Assembly: GCA_964529445.1 (NCBI GenBank)
Contig: CAZGWJ010000038.1
Location: forward strand, 1 to 22,920
DNA: 22,920 bases
Source: CAZGWJ01 sp964529445
Lineage (GTDB): Bacteria; Oederibacteriota; Muellerivitia; Muellerivitales; Muellerivitaceae
Direction: 5' to 3'
Shown: positions 7,232-14,968 of the stretch, one piece after another
How positions within the stretch are numbered: the first letter of the stretch is position 1
Layout: every line of letters starts with the position of its first letter
Notes under the pieces: generated by a model
Seen by the model: only the letters and a program-made list of their open reading frames with translations
Database searches by the model: none
Told to the model about the DNA's origin: nothing
Position numbers and translations under genes: made by a program

Positions 7232-8452
7232 TCATTTCGACCGGCCCAGCTTGAACTGTCGGTGCAAGGCCTTCACGGCCTTGGCGACATCCTTCTCATC
7301 CACGATCACCGAGATCTTGATCTCGGACGTCGAGATCATCTGGATGTTGATCTTCTCGGCCGCCAGGGACTTGAACATCCGGGCCGCGATGCCCGAATGG
7401 GACCTCATCCCGACGCCTACCACGGATACCTTGGCGATCCCCTCGTCGGCCACGACATCGCCCGCCTTTAACTCGACCGCCACCTTGCGCACCTTCATCA
7501 TGGCCTTCTTCAATTCCGAACGGTCGACGGTGAAGGAGATGTCGGATTTGCCCTGGTCACCGATGTTCTGGATGATCATGTCCACATTCACGCCCGTTCG
7601 TCCCATCTCCGCGAAGAGAGTGGCTGCCACGCCGGGCCGGTCGGGGACCGCGCGAACGGTGATCTTGGCCTCGTTCTTGTTGTAGGTCACACCGCTGACC
7701 ACGATCTTCTCCATGGCTTTGGTCTCTTTCATGACGATCGTCCCTTCCTTTTCATTGAATGTCGGCCGGACATGGATCTTGATGCCGTAGTTCTTGGCGA
7801 ACTCCACGGACCTCGAATTGAGCACCTGGGCGCCCGCGCTGGCCATCTCCAGCATCTCGTCATAACTCACAACGTCCAGTTTCCGGGCCTCGGGCACGAG
7901 GGACGGATTGGCGGTGAAGACGCCGTCCACGTCCTTGTAGAACTCGCAGACATCGGCCTGGATGGCCGCGGCCACCGCCACGGCGGTGAGATCGCTGCCC
8001 CCGCGGCCCAGGGTGGTGATCTCCTGATCCTTGTTCATTCCCTGGAACCCGGCCACGATGACCACTTGGCCGCGGCGAAGGGCCTCCCGGATGGTCCGGT
8101 CGCCCACCCGCATGATGCGGGCCTTCATGTGGGTGTCGTCGGTTACGATGCCGACCTGGGGCCCCGTGAACGAGACGGCATCACAACCCAGGCTCTTCAG
8201 GGCGATGGCCAAAAGAGCGATGGATTGCTGCTCCCCCGTTGCCAGGAGCACGTCCATCTCCCTCTCATCGGGCAACTCCGTGATGGCCTTGGCCATGGCG
8301 ATCAGGTCATCGGTGGTGTCGCCGGGAGCGGACACCACGACCACGACCTGATGCCCCTTCGCCCGCATGGCGGCGATGCGCCTGGCCACGTGCAGCATCT
8401 TCCCCGCGTCGGCCACGGACGAACCGCCGTATTTCTGCACGATGAGTGACAT
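7232..8452 (-). CDS. lysC: Aspartate kinase (two C-terminal ACT domains)
   Basis: Phosphorylates L-aspartate, the first step toward lysine, threonine and methionine. The substrate motif KYGGSSV begins at residue 7, and the kinase core includes SFTGPQVGIVTDD, GFQGMN and TTLGRGGSDLTAVA. Two ACT domains fill about residues 245-406 (VSGVTYNKNEAKITV, then KVSVVGVGMRSHSGIAARMF), the usual site of feedback inhibition by lysine and/or threonine. The 406-aa length and single-function layout fit the Bacillus/Corynebacterium-type enzyme. ATG at 8452 with GAGAGGAA just upstream; 12 bp after thrC. An internal start that could give a separate beta subunit is described in findings. Confidence 0.96.
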   Translation of the reverse strand: MSLIVQKYGGSSVADAGKMLHVARRIAAMRAKGHQVVVVVSAPGDTTDDLIAMAKAITELPDEREMDVLLATGEQQSIALLAIALKSLGCDAVSFTGPQVGIVTDDTHMKARIMRVGDRTIREALRRGQVVIVAGFQGMNKDQEITTLGRGGSDLTAVAVAAAIQADVCEFYKDVDGVFTANPSLVPEARKLDVVSYDEMLEMASAGAQVLNSRSVEFAKNYGIKIHVRPTFNEKEGTIVMKETKAMEKIVVSGVTYNKNEAKITVRAVPDRPGVAATLFAEMGRTGVNVDMIIQNIGDQGKSDISFTVDRSELKKAMMKVRKVAVELKAGDVVADEGIAKVSVVGVGMRSHSGIAARMFKSLAAEKINIQMISTSEIKISVIVDEKDVAKAVKALHRQFKLGRSK

Positions 8453-8464
8453 GGTTCCTCTCCT

Positions 8465-9526
8465 CTACAGGTTCAAGGCCTTCAGAATGGCTCCCATTTC
8501 GGGCTTCAACACCATGGGCTTCGGACAACGGGAGATGGCGCAATCCGGGTCCTTCAAGCCATGCCCGGTGAGGATGCAAACGATGCGCCTGCGCCCCTCC
8601 GTGAAATATCCGTTCTTGTTCTTTTTGATGACTCCAGCCACCGACGCCGCGCTGGCGGGTTCGCAGAACACGCCTTCCAGGGAGGCCAGGAGCGAATACG
8701 CCTCCAGGATCTCCTCGTCCGTGACGGCTTCGATAACCCCGCCCGATTCGTCGCGGGCCGCCTCGGCAGACTTCCAGGAGTAGGGATTCCCGATCTTGAT
8801 GGCCGTGGCGATGGTCTTCGGATCCGGAATGATGCGTTTCTCGACGATGGGAGCCGAACCGGCGGCCTGGAAACCACAGAGGCGGGGCAGCTTCCGGATC
8901 CGTCCCTGGTCGTGGTACTCGCGATAGCCCTTCCAGTATGCCGTGATGTTCCCCGCGTTGCCGACGGGGATGGCGTGGTAATCCGGGGCTTCCCCCAAGG
9001 CGTCCACGATCTCGAAAGCCCCCGTCTTCTGTCCCTCGATGCGGAAGGGGTTGTTCGAATTCACCATCGTCACGGGATGCTCGTCGGCGATCTTCCGGGT
9101 GATGGCCAGCGCCTCGTCGAAGTTGCCCTCGATGGCCAGCACCATCGCGCCGTGCATCACCGCCTGGGCCAGTTTGCCCATAGCGATGGAGCCGTGGGGC
9201 AGGAGAACGGCGCAACCGAGCCCCGCATGGGCGGCATAGGCCGCGGCGCTGGCCGACGTGTTCCCCGTGGAGGCGCAGATGACGTGCCGCGAAGCCGATT
9301 CCAGGGCCTTCGTGATGGCCAACGTCATGCCGCGATCCTTGAAGGAACCCGTCGGATTCGCCCCCTCGAACTTCAGCAGGATCTCCAGGCCGTTGCCGAG
9401 CTTCCGCGAGAGGTTTTTCGCCGGGATGAGGGGCGTATCGCCTTCCTTCAGCGTCACGACGACGGTCTTTTCCGTGACCGGAAGGTATGGCCGGTATTCC
9501 TCGATGATTCCGCGCCAGAGTCCCAT
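8465..9526 (-). CDS. thrC: Threonine synthase
   Basis: A PLP enzyme that turns O-phosphohomoserine into threonine. The PLP lysine is Lys63 in NPTGSFKDRGM, with LKEGDTPLIPA near the N-terminus (27-37), the CASTGNTSASAAAYAAHAG phosphate-binding region, and VNSNNPFRIEGQKT. At 353 aa it belongs to the short class found in Aquifex, Thermus and Bacillus, not the long E. coli type. The ATG at 9526 is 2 nt after the hom stop, and its ribosome binding site (AAGGGGGAA) lies in the hom coding end, so the genes are coupled. The homoserine kinase (thrB) needed between hom and thrC is not in the window. Confidence 0.96.
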   Translation of the reverse strand: MGLWRGIIEEYRPYLPVTEKTVVVTLKEGDTPLIPAKNLSRKLGNGLEILLKFEGANPTGSFKDRGMTLAITKALESASRHVICASTGNTSASAAAYAAHAGLGCAVLLPHGSIAMGKLAQAVMHGAMVLAIEGNFDEALAITRKIADEHPVTMVNSNNPFRIEGQKTGAFEIVDALGEAPDYHAIPVGNAGNITAYWKGYREYHDQGRIRKLPRLCGFQAAGSAPIVEKRIIPDPKTIATAIKIGNPYSWKSAEAARDESGGVIEAVTDEEILEAYSLLASLEGVFCEPASAASVAGVIKKNKNGYFTEGRRRIVCILTGHGLKDPDCAISRCPKPMVLKPEMGAILKALNL

Positions 9527-9528
9527 GG

Positions 9529-10848
9529 CTATTCCCCCTTGTCCATGCGGATCAGCAGGGTCTCCTCAACGATGAAGGGCAAACCGTTGATCTTCTTGAG
9601 CGCATCCTGAACGCTCCCCTCCTCCGCGCCGTACGTGGTGATGACGACGGGGACCTTGTCGCCCTTCTTGCGTTCCTTCTGAACGACCGAGGCGATGGAG
9701 ATCTGGTGCTCGCCGAGAATGCGGGCGATGGCCGACAGGACGCCAACCTGATCCACCACGGTGAACTTCAGGTAGAAGCGGCTCTTCGCGTCCGCCATGC
9801 GGCGGATGCGCTTGATGGAGGGGTTATCCCCCAAAAACCAGCAATTCGAGGTCGCGCCCGCCACGCCGTCGTGAAGACTGCGACCCACATAAATGATATC
9901 GCTCATGACCGCCGAGGCCGTGGGGGATTGCCCGGCCCCCAAGCCATAGTACATCGTAGTGCCCACATGATCGCCCGTCACCAGCACACCGTTGTACTCG
10001 TTGTCCACGGAAGCCAAAAGATGGTCGTCGGGGATGAGGGTGGGATGCACTCTCACCTCGAGCTCTCCATCGATGACCTTGGCGATCGCCAACAGTTTCA
10101 CGACCCGCCCGAATTCCTCGCGGGCGAACTCGATATCCTGGGCCGTGATCCGCTCGATGCCCTCGACGTAGATGTCCTCCAGACGCACGCGTTTGGAGAA
10201 GGCCAGGGAGGCCAGGATGGAGAGCTTATGGGCCGCATCCATGCCGTTGAGGTCCAGGGTGGGGTCGGCCTCGGCAAGACCCTTTTTCTGGGCGAGTCCC
10301 ACCGCCTCCTTCAGCGACCGTTTCTCCTCGGTCATGCGTTGGAGGATGAAGTTCGTGGTCCCATTGACGATGCCGTACAGGGAAAGGATGTTGTTGGCGG
10401 CCAAGCCGTCGTTGATGGCCTGGATGACGGGAATGCCCCCGCAGACGGCCGCTTCGAAATAGATATCCACCTTGTGCTGGCGGGCCGTCTCGATGAGTTC
10501 ATCCCAGTGCTTCGAGAGAACGGCCTTGTTGGCCGTGACGATGTGTTTACCCCGCCGCATGGCATCGAGCAGGAAGGTGCGGGCAGGCTCGTACCCTCCC
10601 ATCAATTCGAGAACGATGTCGATCTCCGGGTCGGTGACCAGGTCGTCAAAGCGGGACGTCCGGACCTCCGCGGGGATGTCCACGTCCCTCGGCCTTTCCC
10701 AGTCGAGGTCGCAGATGCGCTTGATCCTCAGGGAGGCGCCGATCTTGGCTTCGATGAGCGCGCGGTTCTTCTCCAGAAGCTTCACGACGCCCTGGCCGAT
10801 GTTCCCCAGGCCCACCAGACCGATCTGGATGACCGATTTCTCCTTCAT
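9529..10848 (-). CDS. hom: Homoserine dehydrogenase with C-terminal ACT domain
   Basis: Reduces aspartate semialdehyde to homoserine using NAD(P)H. The Rossmann motif GLVGLGNIGQG is at residues 9-19, followed by the substrate-domain motifs VTANKAVLSKHWDEL, AAVCGGIPVIQAINDGL, YGIVNGTTNFIL and GLAEADPTLDLNGMDAAHK. That last motif carries the conserved catalytic Lys at the DAAHK end. A C-terminal ACT domain (about 360-437, including VDQVGVLSAIARILGEHQIS) is typical of threonine-regulated enzymes. Length 439 aa is standard. The ATG at 10848 has GGCAGGGGATC upstream. It is the first gene of the hom-thrC-lysC-cimA-murI unit. Confidence 0.97.
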   Translation of the reverse strand: MKEKSVIQIGLVGLGNIGQGVVKLLEKNRALIEAKIGASLRIKRICDLDWERPRDVDIPAEVRTSRFDDLVTDPEIDIVLELMGGYEPARTFLLDAMRRGKHIVTANKAVLSKHWDELIETARQHKVDIYFEAAVCGGIPVIQAINDGLAANNILSLYGIVNGTTNFILQRMTEEKRSLKEAVGLAQKKGLAEADPTLDLNGMDAAHKLSILASLAFSKRVRLEDIYVEGIERITAQDIEFAREEFGRVVKLLAIAKVIDGELEVRVHPTLIPDDHLLASVDNEYNGVLVTGDHVGTTMYYGLGAGQSPTASAVMSDIIYVGRSLHDGVAGATSNCWFLGDNPSIKRIRRMADAKSRFYLKFTVVDQVGVLSAIARILGEHQISIASVVQKERKKGDKVPVVITTYGAEEGSVQDALKKINGLPFIVEETLLIRMDKGE

Positions 10849-10898
10849 GATCCCCTGCCTCTCCCGGTCGAACCGCGGTCCGCGTGGACGATATTATG

Positions 10899-10931
10899 AA
10901 AAAAGCCCCGGGCGCGGTGGGCGTCCGGGGC
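10899..10931 (-). terminator. Rho-independent terminator between aspC and hom
   Basis: On the minus strand GCCCCGG (10931-10925), a 13-nt loop and CCGGGGC (10911-10905), followed by TTTTTT (10904-10899): a 7-bp all-GC stem and a clean U-run. It lies 61 bp past the aspC stop and 50 bp before hom. It can end the aspC transcript, but a good promoter lies just upstream of it, so it may also act as an attenuator for hom. Confidence 0.85.
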
Positions 10932-10948
10932 CGGTCGGCTGATGTTCG

Positions 10949-10977
10949 AATATATCGGAAACAAGGGGCCTTTTCAA
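10949..10977 (-). promoter_or_regulatory. Strong sigma70-type promoter between aspC and the terminator
   Basis: Minus-strand TTGAAA (10977-10972), exactly 17 nt, TATATT (10954-10949); both hexamers match consensus at 5 of 6 positions. The predicted start is near 10942, giving a hom leader of about 95 nt that begins only about 11 nt before the terminator stem. No second promoter as good is seen between the terminator and hom (CATAAT at 10898-10893 lacks a -35). Confidence 0.6.
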
Positions 10978-10991
10978 GCGCCCCCGTCATG

Positions 10992-12161
10992 TCAAGCGGA
11001 CAAGGAGGCCGCGAATCGACGGATCCCCTCCCGGATGGTCTCCTCGCTGGCCGCGTAGGAGAACCGGAGATATCCCTCCGCGCCGAAGGCGATCCCCGGG
11101 GTGACGGCGATCCCGGCCTGATCGAGGAGATAATCGGCCAGTTCCATCGAATCCTTGCGACCCGGCTTGAGAAGGGCCTTCACGTTCGGGAACACGTAAA
11201 AGGCTCCCTGGGGCTTCAGGCAGGAAACGCCCGGGACCTTCCGGATCAGGTCCACCATGAGATCGCGCCGTTTCTCGAACGCTTCAACCATTCCCTGAAC
11301 CTCCGAGGGGGGTAACGCCAGGGCCGCGCGGGCGGCGACCTGCGAGATGGAGGTCGGGTTGGAGGTGGAATGGCTCTGGAAATCCGCGATGGCCTTCATG
11401 ACCTTGGCCGGCCCGGCCGCGTATCCGATGCGCCATCCGGTCATCGCGTAGCTCTTGGAAGCGCCGTTCACCAGGATCGTACGCTCGTAGATCTCCTTAG
11501 AGAGGGCCGGGAAACAGACATGCTCGGTCCCGTACACCAGCTTCGAGTAGATCTCGTCGGAAACGACCCACAAATCGTGCTTGCAGGCCAATTCCGCGAT
11601 GCCTTCCAGGGTCTTTCGGTCTACGACGGCCCCCGTGGGATTCGAGGGCGAATTGAGGATGAGCACACGCGTCTTGGAGGTGATCCGTGCCCGAATGGCC
11701 TCGGGAGTGAGTTTGAACTCCACCGACTCCGGACAATCCACATACACCGGGACGCCCCCCGCCATTTTCACTTGTTCGGGATAAGTCACCCAGTAGGGTG
11801 TGGGGATCAGGACTTCGTCTCCCGGGTTCACGAGGGCCAGGAAGGCATTGTGCAGGGAATGCTTGGCGCCGCATGAAATGACCACCTGGGAACCCTCATA
11901 GTGAACACCATATTCGGCCTGAAAATGCTCGGCCACGGCCTTGCGCAGTTCCAGGGTCCCTGCGGCAGGAGTGTATTTGTGGTGACCATCCCGGATGGCC
12001 TGGATGGCCGCCTCGCAAACAACTCCGGGAGTTCTGAAATCCGGCTCGCCCACACCGAAATTGAGGATATCCTTACCCTCCGCCTTCAAGCGTTTGGCCT
12101 TGGCATCGATGGACATGGTGACGGACGGGGAGATCTGGCTCATTCGAGATGCGATTTCCAT
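10992..12161 (-). CDS. aspC: Aspartate aminotransferase (class I, AAT 1-beta type)
   Basis: A fold-type I PLP aminotransferase of 389 aa that interconverts oxaloacetate/glutamate and aspartate/2-oxoglutarate; the 1-beta subgroup may also act on prephenate. The Schiff-base lysine is Lys236 in NGASKSYAMTGWRIGY. Other active-site residues are visible in NSPSNPTGAVV (Asn174), SDEIYSKLVYG (Asp202, Tyr205) and the C-terminal LRFSYA Arg that binds the substrate carboxylate. FGVGEPDFRTP near residue 35 is the N-terminal substrate loop. The ATG at 12161 has AAGGAG 10 nt upstream. It follows the AlaC-like gene by 42 bp and precedes the aspartate-consuming hom operon. Confidence 0.92.
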   Translation of the reverse strand: MEIASRMSQISPSVTMSIDAKAKRLKAEGKDILNFGVGEPDFRTPGVVCEAAIQAIRDGHHKYTPAAGTLELRKAVAEHFQAEYGVHYEGSQVVISCGAKHSLHNAFLALVNPGDEVLIPTPYWVTYPEQVKMAGGVPVYVDCPESVEFKLTPEAIRARITSKTRVLILNSPSNPTGAVVDRKTLEGIAELACKHDLWVVSDEIYSKLVYGTEHVCFPALSKEIYERTILVNGASKSYAMTGWRIGYAAGPAKVMKAIADFQSHSTSNPTSISQVAARAALALPPSEVQGMVEAFEKRRDLMVDLIRKVPGVSCLKPQGAFYVFPNVKALLKPGRKDSMELADYLLDQAGIAVTPGIAFGAEGYLRFSYAASEETIREGIRRFAASLSA

Positions 12162-12203
12162 GCTTTGCTTTCTCCTTGTCGATTGACCCGCGTTCAGCGG
12201 GGA

Positions 12204-13385
12204 TTACTGGAACAACATCCGGATGTTCCGAAGAGCCTGGCGAATGCGATCCTTGTTCTCCACCATGGCGATGCGAATATACCCTTCGCCGAGGTCCCCG
12301 AAACCAGTGCCCGGGGAAACAGCCACGCCGGCCTTCTTAAGCAACATCATGGAAAAATCCATGGAATTCATGTCCCTGAACCGGGGAGGCAGGGAAGTCC
12401 AGATGTACATGGCGGCACGGGGCTTTTCAACCGGCCATCCCATCCGGTTGAGCCCCTCGCAGAGGATGTCCCGCCTTTCCTGATAAACAAGGGCCCGCCG
12501 ACGCACCTCCTCGAAGGGGCTGTCCAGGGCCGTGATGGCCGCCACTTGGATGGGGGTGAAGATCCCGTAATCCATGTAGCTTTTAATGCGCGCCAGGGAG
12601 GTGATCACCTTGGAATTTCCAGCCGCAAAACCGATGCGCCATCCGGCCATGTTGTAGGACTTGGACATCGTGAAGACCTCGATCCCCACGTCCTTGGCCC
12701 CCTTGACCGACAGGAAGCTGGGGGCCTCGTACCCATCATAGGTGATATCGGCATAGGCCAGGTCGTGGACCACGAGGACCTGGTTCTTCTTGGCCCACTT
12801 CACGACATCCCGGAAGAATTCCGGATCCACGGAGATGGTCGTGGGATTGTGCGGGAAATTGAGGATGACCACTTTGGGACGCGGACGGGTCTTCCGGTAG
12901 GCCGCATCGAGGTTCCGGAGGAAATTCTCCAGCCCCTCCAGAATGGGAACCGTCACCAGTTTCCCGCCTGCGATGATCACGCTGTAATGGTGGATGGGAT
13001 AGGTGGGGTTGGGGACCAGGACCCGATCTCCCCGATTGAGGACAGCCAATCCCAGATGGGCGATCCCCTCCTTGGATCCGATGACCGAAACCACCTCGTC
13101 CTTCGGGTCCACGGTGACCTGATAACGGCGTTCGTACCACCGGGACACGGCCTTCAGAAACGCCGGAATCCCCTTGGAGGAGGAATACCGGTGGGTCTTC
13201 CGGTCCCGAACCACTTCCACCAGTTTATTGACGATGGGTTGGGGGGTGGGGATATCGGGGTTACCCATCGTGAAATCGATGACATCGATGCCACGCTGGC
13301 GGGCGGCATGGCGTTCAGCATTCAGTCGAGCGAATAAATAAGGAGGGAAAGTCTTGATCAAATCGGATTCGGTCTGGATGGCCAT
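12204..13385 (-). CDS. alaC: AlaC-like aminotransferase (glutamate-pyruvate type)
   Basis: A 393-aa class I PLP aminotransferase. The Schiff-base lysine is Lys242 in TMSKSYNMAGWRIGFAAGN; LNFPHNPTTISVD, VVHDLAYADITYDGYEAPS and YIRIAMVEN are close to E. coli AlaC, which makes alanine from pyruvate and glutamate. LL-diaminopimelate aminotransferases are near relatives, so a role in lysine/peptidoglycan synthesis cannot be excluded. I start it at the ATG at 13385 because family similarity begins there. A GTG at 13484 with AAGGAG 7 nt upstream would add 33 residues that look unlike the family. It lies 154 bp after the PfkB gene. Confidence 0.85.
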   Translation of the reverse strand: MAIQTESDLIKTFPPYLFARLNAERHAARQRGIDVIDFTMGNPDIPTPQPIVNKLVEVVRDRKTHRYSSSKGIPAFLKAVSRWYERRYQVTVDPKDEVVSVIGSKEGIAHLGLAVLNRGDRVLVPNPTYPIHHYSVIIAGGKLVTVPILEGLENFLRNLDAAYRKTRPRPKVVILNFPHNPTTISVDPEFFRDVVKWAKKNQVLVVHDLAYADITYDGYEAPSFLSVKGAKDVGIEVFTMSKSYNMAGWRIGFAAGNSKVITSLARIKSYMDYGIFTPIQVAAITALDSPFEEVRRRALVYQERRDILCEGLNRMGWPVEKPRAAMYIWTSLPPRFRDMNSMDFSMMLLKKAGVAVSPGTGFGDLGEGYIRIAMVENKDRIRQALRNIRMLFQ

Positions 13386-13483
13386 GACAGTTCCCGCCGT
13401 CCCGGTCAGGAGAAATCGTTCATTGCCGGTTGAATCGGCGTCTTTCCGGTCAACGAGGCGGCCCTTGCGGACCCCCTTCACCA

Positions 13484-13518
13484 CCGTTGACTCCTTCGTC
13501 CCACCTTGCCGTCAACGG
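13484..13518 (-). repeat. 8-bp inverted repeat around an AAGGAG site before alaC
   Basis: On the minus strand CCGTTGAC (13518-13511) and GTCAACGG (13491-13484) are perfect complements separated by 19 nt. The loop holds AAGGA of the candidate ribosome binding site for the upstream GTG (13484), and the second arm ends at that GTG. A third CGTTGAC copy follows at about 13457-13450. It could be a hairpin in the alaC leader or a regulator site. Confidence 0.5.
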
Positions 13519-13539
13519 CGGTCCTCAAATTTCGAGGGA

Positions 13540-14457
13540 TTATACACGGATTCGCGGGATTTCGCTTAATCCCCTGAAATATTCGAATCGGGACTTCAAT
13601 CGTGAGATCGTCAGGCCCGTCAGGGCTTTGACGCTGAACCCCTGGACGGTAAAGGATGCCACCAGGCTCCCGGCTACAACCCCCTCCCGCAAAGTCCTGG
13701 CATCCACGCGCCCCTTCGAGGCGAGGTAACCCACCAGACCACCCGCAAAACTGTCCCCGGCGCCGGTGGGGTCCACAACTCTTTCAAGGGGTACCGCATG
13801 GGTCAGGAATGACCAGCCGGATCCCACCACCAAGGCGCCGTGTTCACCCTTCTTGACAATGACGGTCTTCGGACCCCAGGAGCGGACTTTCCGGGCGGCC
13901 AGTGACAAGGACGTGATGCCGGTTAGAAGCCGCACCTCCTGGTCGTTGAGGACCGCCAGATCCACCCTTTTCAAGACCCTTATCAGGGCCGCTCTACGGG
14001 TCTGGATCCAAAGGTTCATGGTATCCAAAACGACATATTCGGGTTTCTTCATCTGGTCCAGAACAGACTCCTGGAGGGCCGGGTGGATGTTGGCCAGGAA
14101 AAGGAAGGGAGTCCTCCGGTAGGCGGGGTGGATAACGGGATCGAAACCCGCAAAAACATTGAGTTCCGTCCTCACCGTATGGGCAACGCTCATATCACCA
14201 TCGTAATACCCCTTCCAAAAGAAGGTCCTTCCCTTCTCGCGCCGGATCCCGGTCGTATCGATGCCCTTCCGCCTGAGAAGTGCGAGGTCAGAGGCCCTGA
14301 AATCCTCCCCGACCACTCCCACCATGGCCACCGGGGCGAAAAGGGAGGCGGCAATACTGGAATAGGTGGCGGACCCTCCCAACGCCCTCTCGACCGACCC
14401 GAAGGGTGTACGGAGTGCGTCGTAAGCGACGGAACCGACAATGAGAACCTTGGACAT
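13540..14457 (-). CDS. PfkB-family carbohydrate/nucleoside kinase
   Basis: A ribokinase-fold kinase of 305 aa. The N-terminal signature is around residues 27-40 (LGGSATYSSIAASL). The second signature DPTGAGDSFAGGLVGYLASK begins at 229, with the catalytic base Asp235 and the anion hole GAGD. VGVVGEDF, LDTMNLWI and VIVKKGEHGALV are also typical. The phosphorylated substrate cannot be told from sequence; nucleosides (adenosine/inosine type) or sugars are both possible. ATG at 14457 has GGAGG 10 nt upstream; a TTG at 14463 is in frame. It lies 31 bp after the small membrane-protein gene and ahead of the aminotransferases, whose pathways give no hint of its substrate. Confidence 0.88.
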   Translation of the reverse strand: MSKVLIVGSVAYDALRTPFGSVERALGGSATYSSIAASLFAPVAMVGVVGEDFRASDLALLRRKGIDTTGIRREKGRTFFWKGYYDGDMSVAHTVRTELNVFAGFDPVIHPAYRRTPFLFLANIHPALQESVLDQMKKPEYVVLDTMNLWIQTRRAALIRVLKRVDLAVLNDQEVRLLTGITSLSLAARKVRSWGPKTVIVKKGEHGALVVGSGWSFLTHAVPLERVVDPTGAGDSFAGGLVGYLASKGRVDARTLREGVVAGSLVASFTVQGFSVKALTGLTISRLKSRFEYFRGLSEIPRIRV

Positions 14458-14488
14458 GATCAATGACCCTCCGAACCGATCACCGGAT

Positions 14489-14914
14489 TCAAGACAGGGT
14501 ATAGCGCTTCAGGGATGCCGCCACAACCCACAGGACAAGAGCCAGGAGTGTGACCCCGGTGAGGCGGAGCAAGAGGGGATTGTCCTCGTGACGGTTGCAC
14601 TTCACACGCCAGCCATGAGCGGTCTCGCCGACGAAATAGTAATGCGAAGCGGCATCATAGGCGAAACCTTGCGGGACAAGGCCGAGGGAAACCATGCGTC
14701 CGGTGTCCAGATCTCCTCGAACGGGATCCGACGGATGCATCCGGTCCCTGTCCTCCACGGCCTTCTGGATCATCCGAACGCGGGCATGACAATCGCGTTC
14801 ATCCTTCGGAATGAGCACCGTCCTCAGGACTCCCACGACCAGGAAAGCCGCCAACCAACAGACCACGAATAAAAGGATCCCGTTCTTCCATGTCAGCTTT
14901 CGTGTCGCGCCCAT
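14489..14914 (-). CDS. Two-TM membrane protein with pilin-like periplasmic domain
   Basis: A 141-aa protein I cannot assign to a named family. TM helices are at about 12-34 (ILLFVVCWLAAFLVVGVL) and 115-135 (LLRLTGVTLLALVLWVVAAS). The roughly 80 residues between them resemble the globular part of small pilin-like proteins: DCHARVRMIQKAVEDRDRMH, then LGLVPQGF, then HYYFVGETAHGWRVKCNRHE. Family proteins have 'C..N...I..A.e.y...' and a late 'C..HG'. There is no prepilin peptidase site, so this is not a pilin. The ATG at 14914 is chosen for its ribosome binding site (GGGAGG, 5 nt away) over an upstream start at 14929. It lies 54 bp after rodA. Confidence 0.72.
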   Translation of the reverse strand: MGATRKLTWKNGILLFVVCWLAAFLVVGVLRTVLIPKDERDCHARVRMIQKAVEDRDRMHPSDPVRGDLDTGRMVSLGLVPQGFAYDAASHYYFVGETAHGWRVKCNRHEDNPLLLRLTGVTLLALVLWVVAASLKRYTLS

Positions 14915-14937
14915 CGAATCCTCCCTCATCGACCGGA

Positions 14938-14946
14938 AGTATATCA
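14938..14946 (-). promoter_or_regulatory. Putative extended -10 promoter after rodA
   Basis: Minus-strand TGATATACT: an extended -10 (TG, one base, TATACT; 5/6 match) 23 nt before the ATG of the two-TM protein. No good -35 is seen (GTTTCG at 17 nt). It could start the orf/pfkB/alaC/aspC unit independently of the mre cluster. Confidence 0.4.
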
Positions 14947-14968
14947 GAAAACCCGTGCCGCGAAACCA

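Noticed and set aside
6046..7254. 402-aa plus-strand frame opposite cimA
   Set aside because: cimA is supported by catalytic motifs over its full length; the opposite frame has no recognisable domain.
10893..10898. CATAAT as a -10 for hom downstream of the terminator
   Set aside because: The position 17 nt upstream reads CCCACC, no -35, and it follows the U-run directly; kept only as a weak alternative.
9706..10899. 397-aa plus-strand frame opposite hom
   Set aside because: Shadow of hom; low-complexity His/Asp/Gly-rich sequence without domains.
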